Assembly: GCA_028688955.1 (NCBI GenBank)
Contig: JAQTXD010000028.1
Coordinates: 1 to 37,096 of the forward strand
Source: Desulfuromonadaceae bacterium
Lineage (GTDB): Bacteria > Desulfobacterota > Desulfuromonadia > Geobacterales > Pseudopelobacteraceae
Direction of reading: 5' to 3'
DNA: 37,096 nucleotides
The position numbers were made by a program, and so were the translations under genes. Positions 1-8,300 of this stretch are shown here, one piece after another. How positions within the stretch are numbered: the stretch's first letter is position 1; the number at the start of each line of letters is the position of its first letter. Under the pieces are notes generated by a model, which did no database searches, had not been told where the DNA came from, and saw nothing but the letters and a program-made list of their open reading frames with translations.

Positions 1-113
1 CCGGCCAGAACCTTGGTAATGGCAGCGGTCAAAGTTGTTTTGCCGTGGTCAACGTGACCGATTGTGCCGATGTTTACATGAGTTTTATTACGTAGAAACT
101 TTGCTTTTGCCAT
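1..113 (-). CDS. tuf: Elongation factor Tu, N-terminal fragment
   Basis: The first 37 complete codons of EF-Tu, the GTPase that delivers aminoacyl-tRNA to the ribosome. The translation begins [20 protein letters not shown] and continues with the P-loop GHVDHGKTT, which is diagnostic. The gene runs off the left edge of the window. It is the last gene of a tRNA-tuf unit: four tRNA genes lie directly upstream on the same strand and no separate promoter is obvious in the 65 bases between the last tRNA and the start codon. The extra AKFLRNK before THVN is slightly longer than in E. coli EF-Tu. Identity is certain; only the extent is unknown. Confidence 0.97.
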   Translation of the reverse strand, partial: MAKAKFLRNKTHVNIGTIGHVDHGKTTLTAAITKVLA

Positions 114-178
114 GAGAAAGGCCCTCCCGATCTGTTGCTGAAGTATGCTGCCGTGATGTTCAATACTGGTTTTGTAAG

Positions 179-254
<76 letters not shown>

Positions 255-263
255 ACGTTTTAC

Positions 264-340
264 TGGAGCGGGAAACGGGACTCGAACCCGCGACCCTCAG
301 CTTGGAAGGCTGACGCTCTAGCCAACTGAGCTATTCCCGC
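264..340 (-). tRNA. tRNA-Gly (anticodon TCC)
   Basis: Minus-strand cloverleaf of 77 bases with acceptor GCGGGAA/TTCCCGC, an anticodon loop CTTCCAA giving TCC, and a T-arm GGTTCGAACCC. The CCA end is encoded. It lies 9 bases upstream of tRNA-Thr(GGT) in transcription order. Confidence 0.97.
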
Positions 341-445
341 ACTACCAGACGAAGACTTTTGAAAAACGCGTGGGCACTAAGTACCAGTACTGACGACTCG
401 GAGTCTCCTGGGTTAATAGTGATACACCGTTTTTCGATGAGTATG

Positions 446-530
446 TGGTGGAGGGAGGAGGATTCGAACCTCCGAAGTCGCTGACGACAGATTTACAGTC
501 TGTTCCCTTTGGCCGCTCGGGAATCCCTCC
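446..530 (-). tRNA. tRNA-Tyr (anticodon GTA)
   Basis: Minus-strand class II tRNA of 85 bases with a long variable arm. The acceptor is GGAGGGA/TCCCTCC, the anticodon loop CTGTAAA gives GTA, and CCA is encoded. The spacer of about 105 bases to tRNA-Gly holds no other gene that I can see. Confidence 0.97.
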
Positions 531-567
531 AGGGATGATTTGTATCAGTGATGCATTTCGCTTTAAG

Positions 568-644
568 TGGAGCCCCGTATCCGAATCGAACGGATCACCT
601 GCTGATTACAAGTCAGCTGCTCTACCAGTATGAGCTAACGGGGC
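568..644 (-). tRNA. tRNA-Thr (anticodon TGT)
   Basis: Minus-strand cloverleaf with acceptor GCCCCGT/ACGGGGC, D-arm TAGCTC, an anticodon loop CTTGTAA giving TGT, and a T-arm GTTCGATTC. CCA is encoded. It is the first gene of the tRNA-tuf unit, corresponding to thrU of E. coli. Confidence 0.97.
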
Positions 645-677
645 TGACATTATCTGCGACAGAAAACAGAACTTGTG

Positions 678-706
678 TATTTAAAGAAAATACTCTCGGA
701 AGTCAA
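678..706 (-). promoter_or_regulatory. Sigma-70 promoter of the tRNA-tuf unit
   Basis: On the minus strand there is TTGACT, a 17-base spacer, then TAAATA, placed 34 bases upstream of tRNA-Thr(TGT). Spacing and boxes are near consensus for a strong housekeeping promoter. Confidence 0.75.
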
Positions 707-726
707 GCATTAATTTTAAAATAAAT

Positions 727-754
727 AGGTGTGCCGGTACAGTCATGCACACCT
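727..754 (-). terminator. Terminator downstream of rpoH
   Basis: A perfect 8-bp stem (AGGTGTGC/GCACACCT, 12-base loop) lies about 33 bases beyond the rpoH stop. On the minus strand it is followed by a T-rich run broken by A. It separates rpoH from the tRNA promoter. Confidence 0.7.
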
Positions 755-786
755 ACGCTATTCAGACACTCATCGCCAACGTTTCG

Positions 787-1632
787 TCAGGCTGCCAATA
801 GGGGGATGAGGGCTTGTTTCGTCTTTCTCAAAGCACCCTCTTCAATCTGCCGTACCCGCTCTCGTGATATTGAAAAGTGGCTTGCTATTTCCTGCAACGT
901 CATCGGCTCATCCGCTGTAATGCGTTTTTCGATGATGTAACGTTCCTTCTCATTCAACAGGCCGACCACTTCTGCAACTTTCTGCTGCAGGTTCTGATTC
1001 TCCTGGCAATCTACAAGGAGCTCTTCCTGATTGAGTCTCTCATCGGCGAGAGATTCCAGTGCGGTCATACCGTCACCGCCCGGTATCTCCGCATTGAGTG
1101 AATAATCACCGCGCATGCGTTGCTCCATCTCGGAAAAGTCTTTCTCTGAGACGTGCAACGACTCTGCTGCGTTAAGGGTGTCATCGAAGTTACTGCCGGT
1201 TTCATCAAGTGAGCTTTTTGCCTGACGCAGCTTGAAAAACAGCTTGCGCTGAGCTTGCGTCGTGCCAATTTTCAGAAGGCTCCAGGACGAAATGATGTGG
1301 TTCTGAATGTATGCCTTTATCCACCAAACCGCATACGAAATAAGCCGTACACCTTTATAAGGATTAAATTTTTTGACAGCCATCATCAGGCCGATGTTGC
1401 CCTCCTGGATAATGTCGAGCATTTTCAACCCGTAATGACGAAATTCATAGGCGATCTTCACTACAAACCGCAGGTTTGATGTAATCAGGTTCTGGGCGGC
1501 AGCCAAATCCTTGTTCTGAAATAACGAAACGGCATACCGGTGTTCCTCTTCTTCACTCAAAAGTGGAAACTTGCGAATCTCGTTCATATAAAGCCGCAGA
1601 CTGTCGGTTACTACAGGTAATTGAGCTACCAT
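787..1632 (-). CDS. rpoH: RNA polymerase sigma-32 (heat-shock) factor RpoH
   Basis: A 281-residue sigma-70 family factor of RpoH size that should direct RNA polymerase to heat-shock promoters. Region 1.2/2 runs from about residue 10 to 125 (LYMNEIRKFPLLSEEEE, then LRFVVKIAYEF and the region 2.4 WWIKAYIQNHII). Directly after it comes QRKLFFKLRQ, the RpoH-box signature that separates sigma-32 from RpoS or RpoD. Region 4 is at about 220-275, with a helix-turn-helix ending SRERVRQIEEGALRK. The start is supported by AGGTGAG about 8 bases upstream. The gene is monocistronic: promoter and CIRCE operator upstream, hairpin downstream. It sits next to the tRNA-tuf unit but has its own promoter. Confidence 0.93.
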   Translation of the reverse strand: MVAQLPVVTDSLRLYMNEIRKFPLLSEEEEHRYAVSLFQNKDLAAAQNLITSNLRFVVKIAYEFRHYGLKMLDIIQEGNIGLMMAVKKFNPYKGVRLISYAVWWIKAYIQNHIISSWSLLKIGTTQAQRKLFFKLRQAKSSLDETGSNFDDTLNAAESLHVSEKDFSEMEQRMRGDYSLNAEIPGGDGMTALESLADERLNQEELLVDCQENQNLQQKVAEVVGLLNEKERYIIEKRITADEPMTLQEIASHFSISRERVRQIEEGALRKTKQALIPLLAA

Positions 1633-1654
1633 GTTGGCTCACCTTTTAAAAGTT

Positions 1655-1681
1655 TTAGCACTCTCGTCAAGAGACTGCTAA
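1655..1681 (-). promoter_or_regulatory. CIRCE operator (HrcA site) of rpoH
   Basis: TTAGCACTC, nine bases, GACTGCTAA: this matches the CIRCE consensus TTAGCACTC-N9-GAGTGCTAA with a single mismatch in the second arm as read on the plus strand. It directly follows the -10 box, so it covers the start of transcription and the leader, where HrcA is known to repress chaperone genes in other bacteria. Confidence 0.92.
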
Positions 1682-1710
1682 AATATAGCAAGCCGCCTTT
1701 AAAAAATCAA
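1682..1710 (-). promoter_or_regulatory. Sigma-70 promoter of rpoH
   Basis: On the minus strand there is TTGATT, 17 bases, TATATT. The -10 box abuts the CIRCE element, and the start codon is 49 bases downstream of the -10 box. Confidence 0.8.
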
Positions 1711-1802
1711 GCGGTTGTTTATCTCGTTATGTTTACAGTATTCCGGTAGATGGCATGATAATTACAGGTACGCTTGTTACCGGTTCTGAAATTCTGCATG
1801 AT

Positions 1803-2798
1803 TCAGGCAGCCACCAGGTTTGAACGAAGGATGAGCCAGAGTACAGTCAGCATCAGCAGTGTTGTTGCAGTCAGCGCTGCCGCTGCAAGAAAATGCTGAA
1901 AAGGCGGCAGTTTTTCCCGAAGGCTCTCTCTGTTACTCCAGCGGCTTAAACCACCGGCTCCCATTCCGGCCACCAGTGCCAGAAGGGTCAGCAGATAGAT
2001 CAGGTAGCCGATTGCGTGATACTCCGGTTGCAGAATACAAAACGGGCAGTGGTGCGTGGGAAGTTCGTAAATATAGGGCGACAGCGCTGAAATGGTAACA
2101 GTGATAGTCAGCGGGAAATTTAAAACACTTATGCCGCTGAAAAGAAGGGCTCCTCGTCCTGTGCTGAAAAAGAGCAGACCGCTTGCCAGTGCCAGCACCC
2201 CTCCCGTGAAAAAGGCGATGAGCAGAGGTTGAGACGGCAGCGATATCAGGCTGCTTAAGCTGGATTGTGCGGAATCACTGAACTGACTGCCGCAACACGA
2301 GGTTATGATGTCGGGCTTGAGCCCACTGAAATAGAGGATCTGCAGTGCGGATTCCAGTATGCTTAGAGGAGCTATGACCAGCAGTAACAGATATTTAGGT
2401 TTGACAAGCGGGTAATCGTACCCCAGATTATCAGCATGATTGATAATCAGCCAGATGGCTCCAAGGACGAAAACGGCTATCTTGGCACACAGCGCTGGAT
2501 AGCCGAAGCTGTTTGCCTTCAGTGAACCGGCGGCACACATGGCACCCACCAGCAGTGGGCTGATTTTGTCCGCCGTTGTGATAAACAGGAAGAGGGTGAG
2601 CAGTTGTGCAGCCAGTACGGTACCAACCATGCACGAAATCAGATACGTTTTGCGCTCAAGGGTCAACTGCAGTTCACTTCCGCTGGCAACATCCCATCGA
2701 CGGATTATCTGCAGCCCGTACCCCGCTGCCGCCGTAATCATCAGGCTTGCAATCAGTGAACTCAGGATTAGAGCCAATATGCTGGGGGAGACGATCAT
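1803..2798 (-). CDS. Polytopic membrane protein with HHCPFC motif, last gene of the copper-efflux operon
   Basis: A 331-residue inner-membrane protein with about eight hydrophobic segments (near residues 7-30, 55-75, 103-120, 136-157, 190-212, 217-240, 262-283 and 303-325). I do not recognise a named family. Notable are H249-H250-C251-P-F-C254 at the mouth of a membrane segment, a vicinal C168-C169 pair, and C88 and C104 flanking a GSLKANSFGYPAL stretch. These are plausible thiol-redox or metal-binding sites. It starts 2 bases after the ATPase gene ends and is the eighth and last gene of the operon that begins at 11065. A role with the ABC proteins and the TlpA-like redoxin is inferred from position only. 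Some redox-active membrane proteins such as VKOR also use paired cysteines, but I see no clear VKOR signature. Confidence 0.85.
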   Translation of the reverse strand: MIVSPSILALILSSLIASLMITAAAGYGLQIIRRWDVASGSELQLTLERKTYLISCMVGTVLAAQLLTLFLFITTADKISPLLVGAMCAAGSLKANSFGYPALCAKIAVFVLGAIWLIINHADNLGYDYPLVKPKYLLLLVIAPLSILESALQILYFSGLKPDIITSCCGSQFSDSAQSSLSSLISLPSQPLLIAFFTGGVLALASGLLFFSTGRGALLFSGISVLNFPLTITVTISALSPYIYELPTHHCPFCILQPEYHAIGYLIYLLTLLALVAGMGAGGLSRWSNRESLREKLPPFQHFLAAAALTATTLLMLTVLWLILRSNLVAA

Positions 2799-2800
2799 CG

Positions 2801-3484
2801 TTATGCTGCCGGCTGTACAATTCTGCCGTCCCGCAGTTCGATGAGGCCGGTTATGGTCGTTGAATCGTACACAATCGGGTCATGGCTGGCGATGATGACG
2901 GAGGTGCCCCCCTGATTAAGACGGGTCATAATGGCCATAAATTCCTCAGACAGTGCGGTGTCCAGATGCGCCGTAGGTTCATCGGCAATCAAAATCCGGG
3001 GGTTGTTGATCAGGGCCCGGGCAATGGCGACGCGCTGTGCTTCACCGCCTGACAGCCACTCGATCCGTGACAGTGCCTTTGTCCCGAGCTCAAATCGTTC
3101 CAGCAGATCCTGTGCCCGCCCCATGAGTGTCTGGCGCCGTTCACCGAATGGGTATGCAGGCAGCATTACATTCTCTAAAACGGAAATACCCTTGATCAGG
3201 TTGAGATTCTGAAAGATGAAGCCGAAAGTCCGCCGCCGTATATCGGTTAAAAAGCGTTCTGGCAGGCTGGTGATCTCCCGCCCGGAGAGATAGATCCGGC
3301 CGGAACTCGGCCGTGCCATACATCCGAGTATCGAAAGGAGCGAGGTCTTTCCGGAGCCGCTCGGTCCCTTCAACACATAGATCCCCCCCAGGTTGACGGT
3401 CAGGTCAACACAGTCAACGGCACAGAACTCGTTGGCGCGCCCCTGATTGTACACTTTACGTATGTTAATAGTCTGAATCATCAA
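2801..3484 (-). CDS. ABC transporter ATP-binding protein, LolD/MacB type
   Basis: A 227-residue ABC ATPase of the LolD/MacB/FtsE group, which energises mechanotransmission or lipoprotein and macrolide export rather than classical permease import. Walker A is GPSGSGKTS (residues 40-48), the Q-loop is near FIFQNLNLI (89-97), the signature is LSGGE (144-148), and Walker B is ILIADEPTAHLD (164-175) followed by the H-loop IIASHD. It pairs with the FtsX-like permease that ends 5 bases upstream. The substrate cannot be read from the sequence. Its place in an operon with CusBA-type efflux and a redoxin suggests an envelope function linked to copper or thiol stress. Confidence 0.9.
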   Translation of the reverse strand: MMIQTINIRKVYNQGRANEFCAVDCVDLTVNLGGIYVLKGPSGSGKTSLLSILGCMARPSSGRIYLSGREITSLPERFLTDIRRRTFGFIFQNLNLIKGISVLENVMLPAYPFGERRQTLMGRAQDLLERFELGTKALSRIEWLSGGEAQRVAIARALINNPRILIADEPTAHLDTALSEEFMAIMTRLNQGGTSVIIASHDPIVYDSTTITGLIELRDGRIVQPAA

Positions 3485-3489
3485 GGTTC

Positions 3490-4623
3490 CTAACGCATAA
3501 CCGCGTCCGGGTCGACTGTCGCTGCACGCCAGGCCGGGATGATGGTTACAAACGTGTACGGCAGCACTGTCAGGCAGAACAGGATAGTCAGTTGATTGAA
3601 ATTGATGTGCGGTACGAGATGAAAATCAGGATAGACGGTAGACCACCCTTTCAGCACCGCGCGTAGTATCGACGCGTCCTGCAGGAAAATGTGCCCATAG
3701 GCCAGCAGACACCCTGATAAAAATGAAAGCAGCGAGACAGCCGACCCCTCCCAGAATTTAAGGACGATAATATCGCTTGTTTCCCAGCCGACCGACCTGA
3801 GAATGCCAATTTCCTTCCGTTCCTCTGCCGAGAGGCCGCTGGCCTTGTCCCAGGCAAATATGATGAATGCCAGCATTGAGGAAACCAGTACCAGCAGCAC
3901 GATACCGCTGCGCCAGTCAAAAAGAGCATCGTATGTCCGTAGAATCTCAAAGCGGGTAATAGGGCGGGTATCCGGCAGCGCGGCACGGATTTTTGTTGTG
4001 ATGACGGCCAGTTCTTTTGGATTACGCACCCGAACTGCGAGGTCGGTGGCGTACCCCTCCCGGATACCGGACAGATTCCGGTAATCTGCAGCTGCCAGTA
4101 AGACCAGATCTGCTGAAAGCAACTGTGATTCGTCTGAAACCAGAGCCTTCACCTGCAAGCCTTCCAGCTCACCGTCATGACGTCGCAACGTCACTGTATC
4201 ACCCGGGTAGGCACTCTTAAGTCGGGCGATGGCGCTGCCTATAGTTACACTCCCCGGCTGAGCATCATCACTCACCAGAAGTGTATAGGTAGCTTTCAGT
4301 TCATCATCAAAATAATATCCCCACAACCGGGGCTCAACGCTGATTACACCACGGATTGCAGCTATCTTGTCTGCGTACTCCAGCGGTACCTGCTCATTCC
4401 GTCCCATCTGCATACGCTGCACTATGATTTCGGGTGAATCCTTCAGCAAAAGTGCGGCTTCGTGCTTGATCGCCTGACTGAAAAAAAGAACCGAGCCAAG
4501 GAGAAAAATGACCAGGGTGTACACGAGAACTAATGCAAAATTTTTGCCCCGATGCCGGAACAGCGAAGAAAGTGCGAAGTCGATGAGGTAGCGATGTCGT
4601 TCAATGGTGGTACGCATGGACAT
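3490..4623 (-). CDS. FtsX-like ABC transporter permease
   Basis: A 377-residue MacB/LolC-type permease. One transmembrane segment lies near residues 28-50. It is followed by a large periplasmic domain of about 190 residues, then an FtsX domain with three more segments (about 242-260, 288-310 and 345-365). The ERKEIGILRSVGWETSDI stretch, the cytoplasmic loop that contacts the ATPase, is typical of FtsX-like permeases. The C-terminus ends in the usual PAWRAATVDPDAVMR. It starts 1 base after the small protein gene stops and forms the likely transporter pair with the following ATPase. No third component such as a MacA-like adaptor is adjacent, so the cargo is unknown. Confidence 0.9.
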   Translation of the reverse strand: MSMRTTIERHRYLIDFALSSLFRHRGKNFALVLVYTLVIFLLGSVLFFSQAIKHEAALLLKDSPEIIVQRMQMGRNEQVPLEYADKIAAIRGVISVEPRLWGYYFDDELKATYTLLVSDDAQPGSVTIGSAIARLKSAYPGDTVTLRRHDGELEGLQVKALVSDESQLLSADLVLLAAADYRNLSGIREGYATDLAVRVRNPKELAVITTKIRAALPDTRPITRFEILRTYDALFDWRSGIVLLVLVSSMLAFIIFAWDKASGLSAEERKEIGILRSVGWETSDIIVLKFWEGSAVSLLSFLSGCLLAYGHIFLQDASILRAVLKGWSTVYPDFHLVPHINFNQLTILFCLTVLPYTFVTIIPAWRAATVDPDAVMR

Positions 4624-4624
4624 A

Positions 4625-4915
4625 TCAGTAGTGGGGTGGGGGGGCTATCAGCGACCCGCTCGGAAAATGTTCCAGCGCAACCGGATGGTCCTGAAAAGGA
4701 GCATAACGGTCAGCCTGGGATGGGTTACGTGTATAGGGAGCCTCCGTCGTCAGGCAGAGGTCGGTCAGTCGTAATTGTGATACCAGCAGACGATTCCGCT
4801 GTCTGCCGGGGCCGGCAGCGGAGTCCGAACGTTCCGCATGGATGAGCGCTGTACCTGCCAGAGTCAGCAGCAGAATCAGCAACAGGGCAAACATATCCGA
4901 GTGGCGCAAACCCAT
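4625..4915 (-). CDS. Small membrane-anchored or secreted protein, unknown
   Basis: A 96-residue protein with one hydrophobic segment (about residues 8-26, FALLLILLLTLAGTALI) and a soluble tail rich in Pro, Arg and His (LCLTTEAPYTRNPSQADR and ALEHFPSGSLIAPP). I do not recognise a named family. It is real on context: it begins 1 base after the redoxin stop codon and ends 1 base before the permease start, in the middle of the operon. The N-terminus can be read as a signal anchor, leaving about 70 residues in the periplasm. Its position between the redoxin and the FtsX-like permease makes an accessory subunit of one of them the simplest guess. Confidence 0.78.
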   Translation of the reverse strand: MGLRHSDMFALLLILLLTLAGTALIHAERSDSAAGPGRQRNRLLVSQLRLTDLCLTTEAPYTRNPSQADRYAPFQDHPVALEHFPSGSLIAPPPHY

Positions 4916-4916
4916 G

Positions 4917-5396
4917 TTACAGCAAACTCTGCAGATATTTTTTCAGCATCGAGCGTGGTGCCGATCCGATAATTTTGAAGCGGATGATGCCGGTGCGGTC
5001 AATGATGATCGTGCGCGGCACACCGACTATATCGTATGGTGCGGCTGTTGTACGTTCCATGTCCAGAAGCACCGGATAACTGATGCCGAGTCCTGCCACC
5101 GCCTCCTGTACTACCTGTCGTGGTTGTCCGACATTAACCGCAATAACCGAAAGTCCTTTGCGTTGATATTCGCGGAAGAGCCCATCCATGGCCGGCATAT
5201 CTTCCTTGCATGAGCTGCAGCCCGCCTGCCAGAAATGAACTATTGCTACCTTGCCGCGCAGGCTGTCGGGGATTGACAGCGGTGCTCCCTTCAGACTGTT
5301 CAGCACGATCTTTGGAGCCGGTGAGCCGACCCTGAGGGCGGCTGAGGCGGGAACCACGGACAACAGCAGCAGCAGACATACAGCTATATATTTCAT
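4917..5396 (-). CDS. TlpA-like periplasmic thioredoxin
   Basis: A 159-residue exported redoxin of the TlpA/ResA group. A signal peptide covers residues 1-20 (cleavage after ASAA). The thioredoxin fold carries the active site C60-S-S-C63 after VHFWQAG, and the cis-proline is P127 in VGVPRT. Members of this family reduce periplasmic disulfides, for example in cytochrome c maturation or the CuA assembly proteins. Its first four bases overlap the end of cusA (ATGA), so it is probably translationally coupled to the pump. That suggests it keeps Cys or Met copper ligands reduced, or serves the downstream Cys-rich membrane protein; both are inferences. Confidence 0.93.
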   Translation of the reverse strand: MKYIAVCLLLLLSVVPASAALRVGSPAPKIVLNSLKGAPLSIPDSLRGKVAIVHFWQAGCSSCKEDMPAMDGLFREYQRKGLSVIAVNVGQPRQVVQEAVAGLGISYPVLLDMERTTAAPYDIVGVPRTIIIDRTGIIRFKIIGSAPRSMLKKYLQSLL

Positions 5397-8300
5397 TCTT
5401 CACCCCTTTCAAGCGTCGGCTTCACATGGCGGTGCCAGCGCCACAGCTCATAGATAACCGGATAAACCAGCAGCTCCAGCAAAAACGAAGTGAAAATACC
5501 GCCGATCATCGGCGCCGCAATATGTTTCATGACGTCAGAACCGCTGCCGGTCGACCACATGATCGGTACCAGACCGAGAAACATGGTGGCCGTCGTCATG
5601 AACTTTGGTCTGATTCGCTTGGCGGCACCTTCAACGATCGCCTCCCGCAGAGCGGGCAGGCTGCCGAGCTTACCCGCCTTGCGCGCATCTTCGTAGGCCA
5701 GGTCAAGATAGAGCAGCATGAAGACACCGGTTTCGGCATCCACTCCGAGCAGTGCAATCAAGCCGACCCAGACCCCGACACTCAGGTGATAGCCGAGCAG
5801 CCAGAGAAAGAGAAAGGCACCAACCGCAGAAAAGGGGACCGCCAGCATGATGATGGTGGTCTTGGCCGCCGAACGAGTATTCATGTAGAGCAGACCGACG
5901 ATCAGCAGCAGGGTAATCGGAATAACCTGTTCAAGCCGTTCCCTGACACGCTTCATCGCTTCGAACTGCCCGCTCCAGCTGATTGCATAGCCGGGAGGCA
6001 GTTCAATTTTTTTCCTGATCAGCGGCCCCGCTTCATCTATATACCCCTGTGGATCACGGTCGGCGAGGTCAATATACACATATCCCGTGAGCAGGCCATC
6101 CTCATTGCGGATCATCGAGGGACCGCTGGTTACGCTGACTTCGGCCAGTTCACCAAGCGGAATCTGGCGACTGCCGTTATTAACCGGGATCAGCACCCGG
6201 CGCAGTGAGGTGAGGTCGCTGCGGAAATCGCGCTCGTAACGGACGTTGACTGAGTATCGCTCACGTCCCTGAATGGAGGTCGTTACGTTATCGCCACCGA
6301 TGGCGCTCTGCACAACCGCCTGAACCTCATCAACACTGAGGCCGTTGCGGGCCAGTTCGTCACGGTTCCAGGCTATATCCAGAAAGTAGCCGCCGCCGGT
6401 TCGCTCGGAAAACACACTGCGGGTACCGCGGAGCGGACGCAGCAATCCTTCCACCTGCAGGCCGATCTGCTCTATCTCAACCAGATTCGCCCCGCTCACC
6501 TTGAGCCCCAGCGGTGTGCGAATGCCGGTGGTCAGCATGTCGATGCGCCCCTTGATCGGCATGGTCCAGGCGTTGGATACACCCGGAAGCTTGAGCGCCT
6601 GATCAAGCTGCTGCACCAGTTCCTCACGGGAAATATGATCGGAGGTTATACGCCGCAGCACCGATTTCATCCACCCGGGAGCCCACCCGGAATACCAGGT
6701 GTCGACAGAGCGCCATTGTTCCTGTGGTTTCAGGATAATGACCGTTTCCAGCATCGAAAGCGGGGCCGGGTCCGTGGAGGACTCGGCCCGTCCCGCTTTG
6801 CCGAGCACCTGTTCAACTTCAGGGAATTTTTTTATGATCCGGTCGGTAACCTGCAGCAGTTTCTGGGCCTCGCCGACGGAGATGCCGGGCATGGTGGAGG
6901 GCATGTACAGCAGGCTCCCCTCATCCAGTTGCGGCATGAATTCGCTGCCGAGGCGCAGCGCGACCGGTACTGTTGCCAGTACGGTCAGGATTGCACCGCC
7001 GATCACGAGCCAGGCGTGACGAAGCACCCACTGGACGACCGGCTCGTAGATGCGGATCAGGCCCCTGCTGAGCGGATGTTCATGTTCAGAGCGAAACTTT
7101 GCCGAAAAAAAACCGTTTACAAGGCTGCAGAGCCGGCGCGGACGGAAGCTGAACTGGCGTGTCTGCGTCAGAATTATGCGCAGAGCCGGGTCGAGGGTTA
7201 ACGTCAGAAATGCTGCCACCACCATTGCCAGTGTTTTTGTGTAGGCGAGTGGCTTAAAGAGCCGCCCCTCCTGAGCTTCAAGGGCAAAGATCGGCAGGAA
7301 TGCAACCGCTATGACCAGCAGAGCAAAAAAACTCGGGCCGGCGACTTCCTTGATTGCAGCCAGGATGACGGAGCGCTGTTCACCTGCCCGGCCGCCGGAC
7401 TCCCAGATTTCCAGCTTTTTGTGGGTCTGCTCAACGACGACAATCGCGGCGTCTACCAGCGCGCCGATGGCGATGGCAATGCCGCCGAGCGACATGATGT
7501 TGGCGTTGATCCCCATCAACTGCAGCGGAATAAATGATATGAGTACGGCAAAGGGTATCGTGATGGCCGGTATCAGGGCGCTGGCGGGGTGCCAGAGAAA
7601 AACGAAAATGACCAGCACTACGGTGACAATCACTTCAAGCAGTGTTGATTTGAGGGTGTCTATGGCGCGCAGGATCAGCTCGGAGCGATCGTAGACACTC
7701 TTTATCTTCAGTCCCGGCGGCAACCCCGGTTCTATCTCCCTTATCTTGGACTTGACCTGGTTGATAACCTGCAGGGCATTGCTTCCCTGGCGCATGACAA
7801 TGATGCCGGACACGACATCACCCGTACCGTTCAGGTCGGCAACTCCACGACGGATATCCGGGCCGACCGTGACGGTTCCCAGATCGCGTACCCGGATCGG
7901 CGTACCGCCGTTTGCATTGACCGAGACGACGATCGCGCCGAAATCCTCCACCGAACGGGCATAGCCGCGGCCGCGCACCATATACTCGCTGCCGCCGAAC
8001 TCCACCAGACGTCCACCGGTTTCGCTGTTGCCGCCCCGCACCGCCTCAACCACCCTGCTGATCGAGAGCCCATAGGACTGGAGACGGTTCGGATCGATGT
8101 TTACCTGGAACTGCTTGGCAAAGCCGCCGATCGGCGCAACTTCGGAGACGCCGGGGATCGACTTCAGGTAGTAGCGGAGGTACCAGTCCTGATATGAACG
8201 TATTTCGGCCAGGCTGCGGGTGCCGGTCGTATCAACCAGTGCGTACTGGTAAATCCAGCCAAGCCCCGTCGCATCCGGCCCCAGCTCCGTTCGTACCCCC

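Noticed and set aside
5426..6208. 260-codon open frame on the plus strand
   Set aside because: It lies wholly antisense to cusA, whose domains and catalytic residues are clear. The translation has no recognisable fold.
6635..7201. 188-codon open frame on the plus strand
   Set aside because: Antisense to cusA; a shadow of its codon bias.
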